Source of the DNA: Exiguobacterium undae DSM 14481 | GTDB lineage: Bacteria; Bacillota; Bacilli; Exiguobacteriales; Exiguobacteriaceae | Assembly (NCBI RefSeq): GCF_000620805.1 | Contig: NZ_KK211187.1 | Coordinates: forward strand, 1,660,398-1,724,397 | Direction: 5' to 3' | Length of the DNA stretch: 64,000 bases | Part shown: positions 25,692 through 34,151 of the stretch, piece after piece | How positions within the stretch are numbered: the stretch's first letter is position 1 | Layout: the number at the start of each line of letters is the position of its first letter | The notes under the pieces: model-generated | What the model was told of the DNA's origin: nothing | Seen by the model: only the letters and a program-made list of their open reading frames with translations | Database searches by the model: none | Position numbers and translations under genes: made by a program

Positions 25692-26741
25692 ATGGAACAG
25701 ACCAAACCATTTACTTTAATCAATCAGGCAGTCATGAGTTACGGTCTTGACTTTCAATCCCTTGAAATTGAACCCGTCTCTTTCACAATCTACGGCAAAC
25801 ACGGAGATTTACACTACAAAATCCTGGTCGATGAACGTCCTTATTCGATTCGTCTGTTACCAAAAAAGCGTTATGTCAATTCTGATTTGTCCCACTCTAC
25901 ACCGGATCTACTTACAAAACAGTTGCGGTACACCGATTATCTGCGGGCACATGGTATTCCGTTCATGGAGCGCGTGGAGCCGTCACGGAATGGTCTTTTT
26001 ACGACAATCACTGATCCGTCCGGACAAAATTGGACATGTTGTCTGTTTCACTGGATGGACGGACAACATGTGACGGCAAATACAGTACATACGGCGGCCC
26101 GGATGGGAACGTTAGCCCGTCGATTGCATGATGTTTCGCTGCATCAACACGATATCTGTTTTCCATACATTGACCATACGGTTGCCTATCAGCGTTGGCT
26201 CGGCGATTTACAACGGCTATCGATTTCACGGATGCCGGAACCGGTCCGAAATTTCTTGCAGGAGTATCTGAATCTAGCACAATTTCATCTCGACACCGCA
26301 AGACACTACAAATCTTCTTCACTTCAACCGGTCATCTCGACGGATTTAAATTCGCTCAATATCTTATGGAATCAGGGTCAACAAATCGTCGGAATCGTTG
26401 ATCACGAACATATCGGCGCAACCGACCGCGTGCAGGATTTGGCCTGGCTGATCAAATGGTATGCCCGGACGGAAAGTATCGAATCGCATACTGTGTCCGG
26501 TCGTTTAGCGAAAATTTTACTGGCCCACTATAATTCGCCGACCATGCTCGTGCCGGAAGAGGATCCGCGGCTGGCTGCCTTGCTTTGGCTCTTGGGCTGC
26601 ATGAATCTACATTTCGTCGAACGGACGAAACAGCTTGCGTTCGATGCAAAAAACAATCCGGGCGGTTATGAGCAGTTGCAGCTGCATTTGCAGACATACC
26701 GTGCAAGAGGTGAACAACTTTCCGGACTATTACGCAATTAA
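25692..26741 (+). CDS. Aminoglycoside-phosphotransferase-like kinase
   Basis: A 349-residue protein of the APH/choline-kinase fold. The catalytic loop reads STDLNSLNILW (D and N as in HxDxxxxN, with Ser-Thr replacing the usual His-Gly) and the metal-binding aspartate is in GIVDHEHIGATDRVQDLAW. The start follows GAAAGGAGTTCTGACT. Members phosphorylate homoserine, small alcohols, sugars or antibiotics; the substrate cannot be deduced. Divergent from the ABC exporter. Confidence 0.82.
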   Translation: MEQTKPFTLINQAVMSYGLDFQSLEIEPVSFTIYGKHGDLHYKILVDERPYSIRLLPKKRYVNSDLSHSTPDLLTKQLRYTDYLRAHGIPFMERVEPSRNGLFTTITDPSGQNWTCCLFHWMDGQHVTANTVHTAARMGTLARRLHDVSLHQHDICFPYIDHTVAYQRWLGDLQRLSISRMPEPVRNFLQEYLNLAQFHLDTARHYKSSSLQPVISTDLNSLNILWNQGQQIVGIVDHEHIGATDRVQDLAWLIKWYARTESIESHTVSGRLAKILLAHYNSPTMLVPEEDPRLAALLWLLGCMNLHFVERTKQLAFDAKNNPGGYEQLQLHLQTYRARGEQLSGLLRN

Positions 26742-26773
26742 AAAAAAGAAACAAGTCACGGGACTTGTTTCTT
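26741..26773. terminator. Bidirectional terminator
   Basis: Ten-base arms GAAACAAGTC/GACTTGTTTC with a short loop; A-run before and T-rich after; between the convergent kinase-like and secreted-protein genes. Confidence 0.8.
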
Positions 26774-27762
26774 CATAACACACGGAACGGACGGACGCTG
26801 TCGGATGGTTTTAAGCGATAGGTAGCAACCGGTTTAAAGTGGCTGTTCAGCGTCTTGACCCGGAATTCGGCCGTTTTAGTAATTTCTTCGAGGACATGGT
26901 ACGTTTTCGTTTTCGCATCATACGCATAATCAATCAAATCATCTTTACTATCATATAAGACACGGACTTGTTTCGTCTTATGGTTGATTTCATACATCCG
27001 GTCCTGATTAAAGATCAGTTCGGTTTCTTTTGTAAGGGTTTGTGTTTTCTCGACCCCGCCTTTTACATGTTGATCCGTTGTCATCATTTTCGTACTACGC
27101 TGTTTTTTGACGTCATACGACAAGACTGTCAATTTTTCATTTTTTTCCGAACGGATGCCGTAAATCTTCAATTGTGAACCGGCTAGACGAATGTACTTGG
27201 CATAGATTAATTCTTTGATGGTCTCATGCTGGAGAGGCTTCAATGATGTTGGATCAAAGGTATGGAGTTTGATCGAGTAATCGACTCCTTTCATATGATC
27301 TGCCAGCACATACAATTTGTCACCGGTCACGATCAAATCTTTTCCGAAGCCGGTATAACGTTTTGATGCACCGATTTTCTTGAAATCCAATGTATATTTC
27401 GAGAGTGAAAATTGATTGATTGTCGACAAGCTCATCACGTAATACACATTTTTGTATTTCTTAATCCTCATCGTTGCCGGCTCAATTTGTTTGATGATCG
27501 TCTTACTATTTTTTAAATTGATGACACGGTCATGATACGAGCTGTATAACAGTCCGTCATGCAGACGATCAGCGCCTTTCAGCGCATAGCGCACTGTTTC
27601 AATCTTTTTGTTGCCGATATAGGTCTCGAATGTCGTGTGCGGCTGTTCGTAACTTGTTGAAACGACTTGATAGGTATCTTTTTGCGCTGCTACAGCGTGA
27701 TTGAATCCAACAGTCATACTAACAACTGTTGCTGCCATCAGCAGCTTATAAGCTTTTTGCAT
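26773..27762 (-). CDS. Secreted paralogous protein B (propeller-like, unknown)
   Basis: A 329-residue secreted protein. Signal peptide MQKAYKLLMAATVVSMTVGFNHAVAAQ with cleavage after AVA at about residue 25. The body has repeated short strands such as YKNVYYVMSLSTINQFSLSKYT, KDLIVTGDKLYVLADHM and EKLTVLSYDVKKQ, suggestive of a beta-propeller, though no named repeat matches. It is clearly paralogous to the upstream gene 27787-28773 over its full length. Ends at a shared terminator. Function unknown. Confidence 0.75.
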   Translation of the reverse strand: MQKAYKLLMAATVVSMTVGFNHAVAAQKDTYQVVSTSYEQPHTTFETYIGNKKIETVRYALKGADRLHDGLLYSSYHDRVINLKNSKTIIKQIEPATMRIKKYKNVYYVMSLSTINQFSLSKYTLDFKKIGASKRYTGFGKDLIVTGDKLYVLADHMKGVDYSIKLHTFDPTSLKPLQHETIKELIYAKYIRLAGSQLKIYGIRSEKNEKLTVLSYDVKKQRSTKMMTTDQHVKGGVEKTQTLTKETELIFNQDRMYEINHKTKQVRVLYDSKDDLIDYAYDAKTKTYHVLEEITKTAEFRVKTLNSHFKPVATYRLKPSDSVRPFRVL

Positions 27763-27786
27763 AAGTTACACCCCTTCTTGAATTTT

Positions 27787-28773
27787 TCATAATACCTGAA
27801 ACGGCATCATACGGGCAGTTGACTGAAACTTATAATCGGCAACCGGTTTGAAGTTGCTGTTCAGCGTCTTGACACGGAAATTACTTGTTTCGAAATTCCC
27901 TTCGAGGACGTGATAGGTTTTTGTTTTGCTGTCGTACGCATAGTCAATCAGTGCCTGTTTACTGCTGTACAGAACCCGGACCTGTTTCGTCTTTTGATCG
28001 ACTTCGAGCATCGAATACATATTGAACACCAAATCCTTTGTCGACGATAACGCTTTTGTATCATTGACCCACATGACGGGTTGCTTGGATGTCAAAACGA
28101 TTTTCCCTTGTTGTTTTTTCAAGTCATAAGACGCAATCGACAACTCTTCTCCTTCTTCTGTTTTATTGCCGTAAATTTTCAACTCATTACCGGCATGGCG
28201 GAAATGAAACGCAAAAACCATCGGCTTGATTTTCTCAAGATGGAGAGACGTAAAATGTTTAGTATCAAACGTATGTATTTCAACCGAATTCGTTTCCGCT
28301 TTCATGTTATTCGCCAGAACATACAATTTATCTCCGGTTACGATCATGTCCCGCCCATGACCGACAAATCTTTTCGTCTGGCCGATTTTTTTAAAATCAG
28401 ACGTATATTTTGTCAGCGAAAATTCATTGATCTTCGACATGGACAATGCGTAATAGACATTTTTATACTTCGTGATCCGCAGTGGCGAGTCGGCAACTTT
28501 TTGGAGTGTCGTCTTGCTGTTTTTCAGGTTAATGACACGGTCACCGTAGGAGCTGTACATTAATCCGTCATGCAGACGGTCGACACTGCCTAATGTATAA
28601 CGTACCGTCTCGATTCGTTTGCTGCCGATGAACGTCTCAATTTGAGTCAACGGCTGACTGTAACTTGTCGACGCGATCTGGTAGCTGTCTTGTTGTGCCG
28701 AGACATCTTGACTAAAACCGATTGAAGAACTGACAATCGTTGCTGCCATCAGCAGCTTGTAGCCTGTGTGCAT
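27787..28773 (-). CDS. Secreted paralogous protein A (propeller-like, unknown)
   Basis: A 328-residue secreted protein; signal peptide MHTGYKLLMAATIVSSSIGFSQDVSAQ, cleavage after VSA. The start is set at MHTGYK because GGAGAGG then has proper spacing; an ATG three codons upstream is too close. Aligns end to end with the next gene (shared DRLHDGL, GDRVINLKNSKT, KYKNVYYxxS, VTGDKLYVLA, KTKQVRVLY, LNSxFKPVAxY), so a tandem duplication. The two have clearly diverged. They are 24 bases apart and probably cotranscribed. Confidence 0.77.
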   Translation of the reverse strand: MHTGYKLLMAATIVSSSIGFSQDVSAQQDSYQIASTSYSQPLTQIETFIGSKRIETVRYTLGSVDRLHDGLMYSSYGDRVINLKNSKTTLQKVADSPLRITKYKNVYYALSMSKINEFSLTKYTSDFKKIGQTKRFVGHGRDMIVTGDKLYVLANNMKAETNSVEIHTFDTKHFTSLHLEKIKPMVFAFHFRHAGNELKIYGNKTEEGEELSIASYDLKKQQGKIVLTSKQPVMWVNDTKALSSTKDLVFNMYSMLEVDQKTKQVRVLYSSKQALIDYAYDSKTKTYHVLEGNFETSNFRVKTLNSNFKPVADYKFQSTARMMPFQVL

Positions 28774-29047
28774 GTTTTCCATTCCTCTCCACACGAACCG
28801 TATTAAGGTTCCATCAACAGTCCCGTATTTCAGACTTGCTATGTTCCCTTCATACAAATAATACCCATTTAATGGCACACGGTGAGCTGTGAATCATCAA
28901 ATGGGTCAATCTGTTTTTTGAAATTCATTTCGGTGAGATAGCCCCAAGTTACGATGAGGCGTTTACCCCTTACATTATTTCCATATTAAAGGGTTATTTA
29001 TTTATCGTATGTTATAATTATACAAATAATGATTTTGAGGAGTTCAT
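28774..29047. other. Intergenic control region, no gene
   Basis: About 270 bases between the divergent secreted-paralog operon and the AT-rich lipoprotein gene. The right part is AT-rich and ends in an extended -10 element, TGTTATAAT, at 29010-29018, about 30 bases before the lipoprotein ATG, with TTGAGGAG as ribosome site. No ORF with a ribosome site found in the rest. Confidence 0.5.
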
Positions 29048-29395
29048 ATGAAAAGAATACTCGTCATTTTATTAAGTGGAAGTTTATTTGTCTTGGCTGG
29101 GTGTAGTCAATCTGATACAGAGAGCACTGGTAGTTATGCGATGATTGTAGTGGTGAATAACAAAGAATATAACGGAACAGAAGCTCAATTGGATACATCC
29201 AAGCAACTTGGGGAAGAAATCAACAAAATAATCAAGAAAACTAAAGCCAATGAGATGCCTCAAGGGAATAATCAATCGAATTACTTTCCGGTCGGATCGA
29301 AAATCTATTCCGTTAAGGGAACGGAAGATTATATCATCGTAAAAGACAAAGAAAATAAAAAGTGGCTTTTAGAAAAAGTGATGAATAGAGAATAG
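29048..29395 (+). CDS. Small lipoprotein, AT-rich
   Basis: A 115-residue lipoprotein with lipobox LAGC at about residues 16-19. The mature part is Lys/Asn/Glu-rich, with a C-terminal VGSKIYSVKGTEDYIIVKDKENKKWLLEKV. Base composition is visibly more AT-rich than in the flanking genes, as in the next gene, suggesting acquisition. TTGAGGAGTTCAT precedes the ATG. Family unknown. Confidence 0.68.
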   Translation: MKRILVILLSGSLFVLAGCSQSDTESTGSYAMIVVVNNKEYNGTEAQLDTSKQLGEEINKIIKKTKANEMPQGNNQSNYFPVGSKIYSVKGTEDYIIVKDKENKKWLLEKVMNRE

Positions 29396-29516
29396 AAAAT
29401 TTCTCTTTCATTACTTTTTTCAGTTGTAGTAATTATGGCTCCGCACTATCAGAATGTTCGCTACTTTAACGACTAAGTTCGATGAGAAATCTAAAAAACC
29501 GATTGGGGAAATCCGT

Positions 29517-30029
29517 ATGATATTAAATGTTGATGTACATATTCGAGCGATGACCTCTCATGATTTTTATTTAATGGTGAAGTGGTTAAATAATCAGAAG
29601 GTATTAGAATTCTACGAAGAACCACCTTCCAAATTAGATGAAGTAATACATAAATATGTTCCTAGAATTAAAGGTGAGCATTATGTTACACCTTGTATTG
29701 TAGAGTACAAAAGCGAACCCATAGGTTATATGCAGTACTATAAAATTCAAGAAATTGATTTGGAAAAATATGATCTTCCAAAAAATCAAAATATTTATGG
29801 TATAGATCAATTTATTGGAGAACCCCAATTATGGGGCAAAGGTATAGGCTCCATGATGATTCAAATGATGCTGGAGTATCTTTGGAATGACAAAGATGCT
29901 TTAAAGGTCGTATTAGACGTTAAGAAAAATAATAAAAGAGCAATTTCAAGTTATAAGAAATGCGGTTTTACGCAAAATAAAGAGTTAAATCATGACTCAC
30001 TTTTAATGGAATGGACAAAAGAAACATGA
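29517..30029 (+). CDS. AAC(6')-like aminoglycoside N-acetyltransferase
   Basis: A 170-residue GNAT resembling the N-terminal half of bifunctional AAC(6')-Ie: HIRAMTSHDFYLMVKWLNNQKVLEFYEEP, then IYGIDQFIGEPQLWGKGIGSMMI with the acetyl-CoA loop WGKGIG, and NNKRAISSYKKCGF. The YGIDQFIGEP signature is characteristic of the AacA4/AAC(6') group. The start MILNVDV follows GGGGAAATCCGT; the open frame upstream is ignored. AT-rich compared with neighbours. Whether it gives resistance is not known from sequence. Confidence 0.8.
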   Translation: MILNVDVHIRAMTSHDFYLMVKWLNNQKVLEFYEEPPSKLDEVIHKYVPRIKGEHYVTPCIVEYKSEPIGYMQYYKIQEIDLEKYDLPKNQNIYGIDQFIGEPQLWGKGIGSMMIQMMLEYLWNDKDALKVVLDVKKNNKRAISSYKKCGFTQNKELNHDSLLMEWTKET

Positions 30030-30073
30030 ATTAACTTAATAACATTCTTCAATGAATATCTGGAAACAATTTA

Positions 30074-30114
30074 AAAAGGCACGAACGCTTATCTAACAGC
30101 GTTTCGTGCCTTTT
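30074..30114. terminator. Bidirectional terminator
   Basis: Arms AAAAGGCACGAACGCT / AGCGTTTCGTGCCTTTT (one mismatch) with an eight-base loop, between the AAC(6')-like and deacetylase genes. Confidence 0.87.
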
Positions 30115-30148
30115 CCTGTGAACCTATTGCAATCAAATGCAACAGAGC

Positions 30149-31411
30149 CTATTTTTTAAGAACCGGCCGCATCGGATCAAAAACGGTTTTCGCATCAAAG
30201 AACGGATCCAAAACGTTGGTCTTCCCGGCAATCGCTTGGCGGAGCCGGATTCCGTCGACATTGATCCGCGCCTGTCGGTAATAGTCTTTCCCCGCCTGCT
30301 TCCAGGCATGCTGCGAGGCATCCACGTTATAAAAATAGCGGAAGCCTTTTTGCGTCAAGTACCGGTATTTGTCGCCGCTGTACCCATGCCAGTCCTGAAT
30401 GTCACTGCCGTACGGATAAATCAGCTGGCGGGTCGACCCGATCAGTGGCATGACGTCACGGTTGTAACGGTCCGTATCCGCTTGAATAGTCGCCAGACTG
30501 ACCTTCCCGACTGAGATATGACCGTACGTGTGACTCGCAAACTGCCAACCGTCTTTTTTGAGCGCGGTTGCCGTTGCTTTCGCTGCTTGACGCGCCCGTT
30601 CGACTTTGGCTGACTTGCCGTACTGGGCATACGATGACCGGTAACCGAGGACACCGTTGTATCCGGTGATGCCGAGCACTCCTTTGGCGCCGCGATACGA
30701 AAAATCGGGATGTTGCGCAACAAACTGATCGACGACCGGAACGAGATCGTAGGCCCCATCTGCTTTACCGGTCATCGTGTTTGTGATCTGTCCGTTGTGT
30801 TCTCGTAACGTCGTCGCAAATCCGTCACCGGTCATGTATTCATAGTAATTGACGTCATCCTGCGACAGGACGAGCGGATGCTTGCCCTTCGGAAACGCGA
30901 GTGCCGTCTCTGTCATCCGTCCGTCTTTCCACGCAGCAAGATCCGTCGGTCGGACAAGGACGTAGTTCCGCTCGTACAGTCCACTCAGAATCCGTTTAAA
31001 TTCGCCGAGCGTCACCATGTAATCGTCATAACCCCGCTCTTTCCGGTCTCCGTCAAAGGCACGCTTCGGCTCCGCAATCAACGAATGGAAAAACAGATGC
31101 GGCACGGCGGTTCCGCCTTTGATCGGAACGAGCTTTGCTTGTTTCGCCACGTATTCTGCCCGCTTTTGTTTCGCTTCCGCCGTCTGTAGCCGGTCAACAA
31201 TCCGGATCGCCCGCCCGTAATCATACTGCGCGGCCATGCCGTCCGCCCGTTTCAGTTCCTGCTCTATGTAGGCCTCATCCGTCGCTTGCCGCTTTTTGGT
31301 CTGTTCCGTTCCCGTCTGCTTCGGTTTCACTACCGGTTTGACTGTCGGTTGACCACAACCGCTGACAAGCAAGATCCCAGTAAGACCAAGTCCGATCCAT
31401 TTGCTGTTCAT
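30149..31411 (-). CDS. Polysaccharide deacetylase-like lipoprotein
   Basis: A 420-residue lipoprotein (lipobox VSGC, about residues 16-19), with a Lys/Thr linker and a coiled N-terminal region rich in Ala/Glu. The C-terminal 300 residues carry a CE4-like NodB domain: LVLSQDDVNYYEYM holds the Asp pair, FASHTYGHIS the metal-binding histidines, and LIYPYGSDIQDW the substrate groove. Members remove acetyl groups from peptidoglycan or exopolysaccharide outside the membrane. Monocistronic, with its own terminator shared with the AAC(6')-like gene. Confidence 0.83.
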   Translation of the reverse strand: MNSKWIGLGLTGILLVSGCGQPTVKPVVKPKQTGTEQTKKRQATDEAYIEQELKRADGMAAQYDYGRAIRIVDRLQTAEAKQKRAEYVAKQAKLVPIKGGTAVPHLFFHSLIAEPKRAFDGDRKERGYDDYMVTLGEFKRILSGLYERNYVLVRPTDLAAWKDGRMTETALAFPKGKHPLVLSQDDVNYYEYMTGDGFATTLREHNGQITNTMTGKADGAYDLVPVVDQFVAQHPDFSYRGAKGVLGITGYNGVLGYRSSYAQYGKSAKVERARQAAKATATALKKDGWQFASHTYGHISVGKVSLATIQADTDRYNRDVMPLIGSTRQLIYPYGSDIQDWHGYSGDKYRYLTQKGFRYFYNVDASQHAWKQAGKDYYRQARINVDGIRLRQAIAGKTNVLDPFFDAKTVFDPMRPVLKK

Positions 31412-31600
31412 CTTTATCCCTCTCCTTTTTAGAAATCTGATTTCCCTTCTTAATTATATCCCTACCCGATTATTCAGTCGATTAACTATTTTACCGGGGC
31501 ATTCCAGTTCGTTATGTCCCCCATCCAAAGCGGAAGTACACAAACCGGTCCGATGGGTGTTTAATAAGGGACGTAATGAAAACACACGGAGGTGCAACAC

Positions 31601-33016
31601 ATGATTGAACAAAACGTAATCAATGGAGTTTGGTATAACACAGAAGAAACGATTCCGGTCTTTAACCCGGCAACAAAAGAATTACTCGGACACGTACCAA
31701 GCAGCACAGCTGACGATGCAGCACGTGCCGTCGATGCGGCAAGTACAGCTTTCGTTGACTGGTCACAGCGGACAGCCGATGACCGCGCTGATAAAATTGA
31801 TGCCTGGTACCGGTTGATTCAGGAACACCGGGATGAACTGGCGGATATCATGACACGCGAACAAGGGAAACCGTTCGTCGAAGCACGCGGGGAAATCGAC
31901 TACGGCAATCAATATGTCCGGTGGTACGCAGAAGAAGCGCGCCGGATTTACGGCGAAACGATTCCGGCATCTGTTCCCGGAAAACGGCTCTTCGTCGAAA
32001 AAGAACCGGTTGGTGTCGTTGCGGCAATCACACCATGGAACTTCCCGGCGGCGATGATTACACGGAAACTCGCGCCGGCCCTCGCTGCCGGCTGTACGGT
32101 CGTGCTGAAACCGTCGGAAGAAACACCGTATACGGCACTTCGTCTCGTCGAACTTGCGATCGAAGCCGGTATTCCGGCTGGTGCTATCAACGTCTTGACG
32201 GGTGACGCGGCAACGATCAGCGGTGTCTGGCAAGCGGATTCGCGTGTTCGTAAAATCACCTTTACCGGCTCAACAGCGGTCGGTAAATTGATCATGCGTC
32301 AAGCAGCGGATACGATGAAAAAACTGTCGCTTGAACTCGGTGGACATGCGCCGTTCATCGTCACGGAAAATGCCGATCTCGATAAAGCCGTCCAAGGCGC
32401 CATCCGCTCGAAATTCCGCAACGGCGGACAAGCCTGTGTCGCAACGAACCGCTTTTATGTCCAGGCATCGGTTCTTGATGCCTTCACTGAAAAATTCGTC
32501 GCCGAAGTCAACCGTTTGAAAGTCGGCAACGGTCTTGATGCCGATTCGACAATCGGACCGTTGATCAATGCGAAGGCTGTCGCCAAAGTTAAAGCACACA
32601 TTGACGATGCCGTCGCAAAAGGCGCAACGATTTTAACGGGCGGAACGATTGACGACTCTGTCGGTTACTTCGTAACACCAACCGTGCTCGGTAATGTCAC
32701 GGAAGATATGATCTGCATGCAGGAAGAAACGTTTGGTCCACTCGCTCCGATCTCCGTCTTCGAAACACTCGACGAGGTCATCGAACGTGCGAACAACACA
32801 CCATATGGTCTTGCGGCATATGCGTTCTCGGAAAAAATTGACGAAGCGCTTCAACTCGGTAAAAAACTCGAGTACGGCATCGTCGGCTTGAACGACGGTG
32901 CACCATCGGCTGCCCAAGCACCATTCGGCGGTTACAAAGAAAGTGGACTCGGTCGTGAAGGCGGTGTCTACGGTATCGAGGATTATCTTGAAGTCAAATA
33001 CCTGTCACTCGGTTAA
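31601..33016 (+). CDS. gabD: NAD(P)-dependent succinate-semialdehyde dehydrogenase
   Basis: A 471-residue aldehyde dehydrogenase. Catalytic Cys279 (GQACVA) and general base Glu245 (LELGGHAP) are present, as is the cofactor stretch ITPWNFPAAMITRKLAPALAAGC and the FTGSTAVGK loop. The pattern MTREQGKPFVEARGEIDYG and the ending EDYLEVKYLSLG fit GabD best: oxidation of succinate semialdehyde to succinate in the GABA shunt. No gabT is adjacent, so the exact substrate is inferred. The ATG follows GGAGGTGCAACAC. Confidence 0.87.
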   Translation: MIEQNVINGVWYNTEETIPVFNPATKELLGHVPSSTADDAARAVDAASTAFVDWSQRTADDRADKIDAWYRLIQEHRDELADIMTREQGKPFVEARGEIDYGNQYVRWYAEEARRIYGETIPASVPGKRLFVEKEPVGVVAAITPWNFPAAMITRKLAPALAAGCTVVLKPSEETPYTALRLVELAIEAGIPAGAINVLTGDAATISGVWQADSRVRKITFTGSTAVGKLIMRQAADTMKKLSLELGGHAPFIVTENADLDKAVQGAIRSKFRNGGQACVATNRFYVQASVLDAFTEKFVAEVNRLKVGNGLDADSTIGPLINAKAVAKVKAHIDDAVAKGATILTGGTIDDSVGYFVTPTVLGNVTEDMICMQEETFGPLAPISVFETLDEVIERANNTPYGLAAYAFSEKIDEALQLGKKLEYGIVGLNDGAPSAAQAPFGGYKESGLGREGGVYGIEDYLEVKYLSLG

Positions 33017-33057
33017 TCACAAAATCGGGCCAACTTATAAGTCGTTTCAAAACCAAT

Positions 33058-33103
33058 AAAATGGCCGATGATTCCTTCTTTCCACGGAATCATCGGCCAT
33101 TTC
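33058..33103 (+). terminator. Terminator after gabD
   Basis: Perfect 17-base arms beginning AAATGGCCGATGATTCC, ten-base loop, then CTATTCAATTTTTTT on the plus strand. Confidence 0.85.
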
Positions 33104-33119
33104 TATTCAATTTTTTTAT

Positions 33120-33240
33120 CAAAATTAGACGAGAATACTCCTACTTCTAAACGTTCAGGGCGAAGCCCTAGTGCAGGTGAGAGATGACTCCTCTTCGGGC
33201 AAGACGTGTCTTACGACACGTCAATTGTCGGACGCTTTTG
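33120..33240. other. Cluster of small hairpins at edge of AT-rich island
   Basis: Three consecutive stem-loops: AGGGC-GAA-GCCCT (about 33158-33170), a looser one around GACTCCTCTTCGGGC, and GACGTGTC-TTAC-GACACGTC (about 33204-33223). No gene with a ribosome site covers them. They may be the scarred end of a mobile element (IS200/IS605-type ends and guide RNAs look like this), but nothing here proves it. Confidence 0.35.
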
Positions 33241-33342
33241 ATTTACACGGTCAAAAAGGATAACCATTTCTCCTGTAATATCCACAACGAAATATATCTT
33301 TTTTACTCTAGTAGATTTGTACAATATACCGGGGTCTGAAAA

Positions 33343-33389
33343 CGAAAAACCCAAGTGGATGCACTTTAAAAGTGATTTCCATTTGGGTT
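33343..33389 (-). terminator. Terminator of the AT-rich MFS operon
   Basis: Interrupted stem, outer arms AACCCAA/TTGGGTT, middle TGGA/TCCA, inner CACTT/AAGTG, then TTTTTCGTTTT on the minus strand. Marks the 3' end of the MFS-HTH-peptide transcript. Confidence 0.78.
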
Positions 33390-33450
33390 TAATCCAAAGA
33401 GAGCAACCAATTTTTATATTCCGAAAAATATTAACTAGTAGAATGAACAC

Positions 33451-33522
33451 TTAATATGTCTTTACCAAGGGTTCAATATAGTCATCAGAAAATAAGCTAA
33501 AGATATATGCAAAATACTTCAT
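33451..33522 (-). CDS. Candidate short peptide (23 aa)
   Basis: A 23-codon ORF opening MKYFAYIFSLFSDD, hydrophobic at the start and acidic in the middle. GGGGGATTTT precedes the ATG at good spacing though not a perfect site. It lies about 100 bases after the HTH gene and about 60 bases before the terminator on the same strand, so it would sit in the same transcript. No family recognised; could be chance. It is too short to judge coding bias. Confidence 0.35.
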   Translation of the reverse strand: MKYFAYIFSLFSDDYIEPLVKTY

Positions 33523-33624
33523 AAAATCCCCCAAAATTTAAATGGATTCTTATGGCTAAAAACTCCCTATTAACGAGGACACTATTAAAGTACCTAACAC
33601 TTTGAAATTAATGAAAATACTTTA

Positions 33625-34146
33625 TCACTTTTCTTTTATTGCTGTTACAGTCAAATCTATTGTTGAAGAATTTGGAGAAGTAGATTCATTTTCTTTTAGA
33701 AAATCTTCTATCAATTTGTGAAAATCTTCCCATTTTTCTTTGGTCAAAGAAACGCTTCCTAAGATAATTTTCACGCTATCTTCAAAACTCTCTTGTTGCA
33801 AATCTTGTTCCAAAAGATTAATCATTTTTTTTTGGCTTAACAAATAATAATGTAAAAACCTCTCGAAATTGTCTTGAAGATAAGTTCTATTGAGCACTAT
33901 TTCTTCAGTGAATAAATGGTTGCTCGAGTATCCATTTTCAATTAAATTTCCTATTTGTTTCTGATCTTTGATTCGAAGAACATCAACATTTAAGAGCTTA
34001 TTAATTTTGTAATATAGATTCGAAGAAGGAATATCAAGTTTTTTAGATAATTCTTTTCGCGTTAAAGTTTTATCAGCAGTTTCCTCAATAATTTTATAAG
34101 AAATATCATCAAATATTAATTTTGTTATTTCGTTTACACTTGACAT
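33625..34146 (-). CDS. Winged-helix (ArsR-like) transcriptional regulator
   Basis: A 173-residue protein with an N-terminal winged helix (KIIEETADKTLTRKELSKKLDIPSSNLYYKINKLLNVDVLR, residues 18-58) and a longer helical C-terminal half likely to bind a ligand or dimerise. Very AT-rich codons, unlike the flanking chromosome. It starts five bases after the MFS stop; its ribosome site AAGGAGTAAAATAA overlaps the MFS end, so the pair is coupled. Palindromes upstream of the MFS gene are its probable operators. Confidence 0.8.
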   Translation of the reverse strand: MSSVNEITKLIFDDISYKIIEETADKTLTRKELSKKLDIPSSNLYYKINKLLNVDVLRIKDQKQIGNLIENGYSSNHLFTEEIVLNRTYLQDNFERFLHYYLLSQKKMINLLEQDLQQESFEDSVKIILGSVSLTKEKWEDFHKLIEDFLKENESTSPNSSTIDLTVTAIKEK

Positions 34147-34151
34147 TTATT

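Noticed and set aside
28081-28563. Plus-strand ORF of 160 aa opposite secreted paralog A
   Set aside because: Antisense of a gene with signal peptide, ribosome site and a full-length paralog.
33211-33450. Minus-strand ORF of 79 aa
   Set aside because: It reads straight through a hairpin-plus-T-run terminator at 33343-33389 and has no ribosome site.
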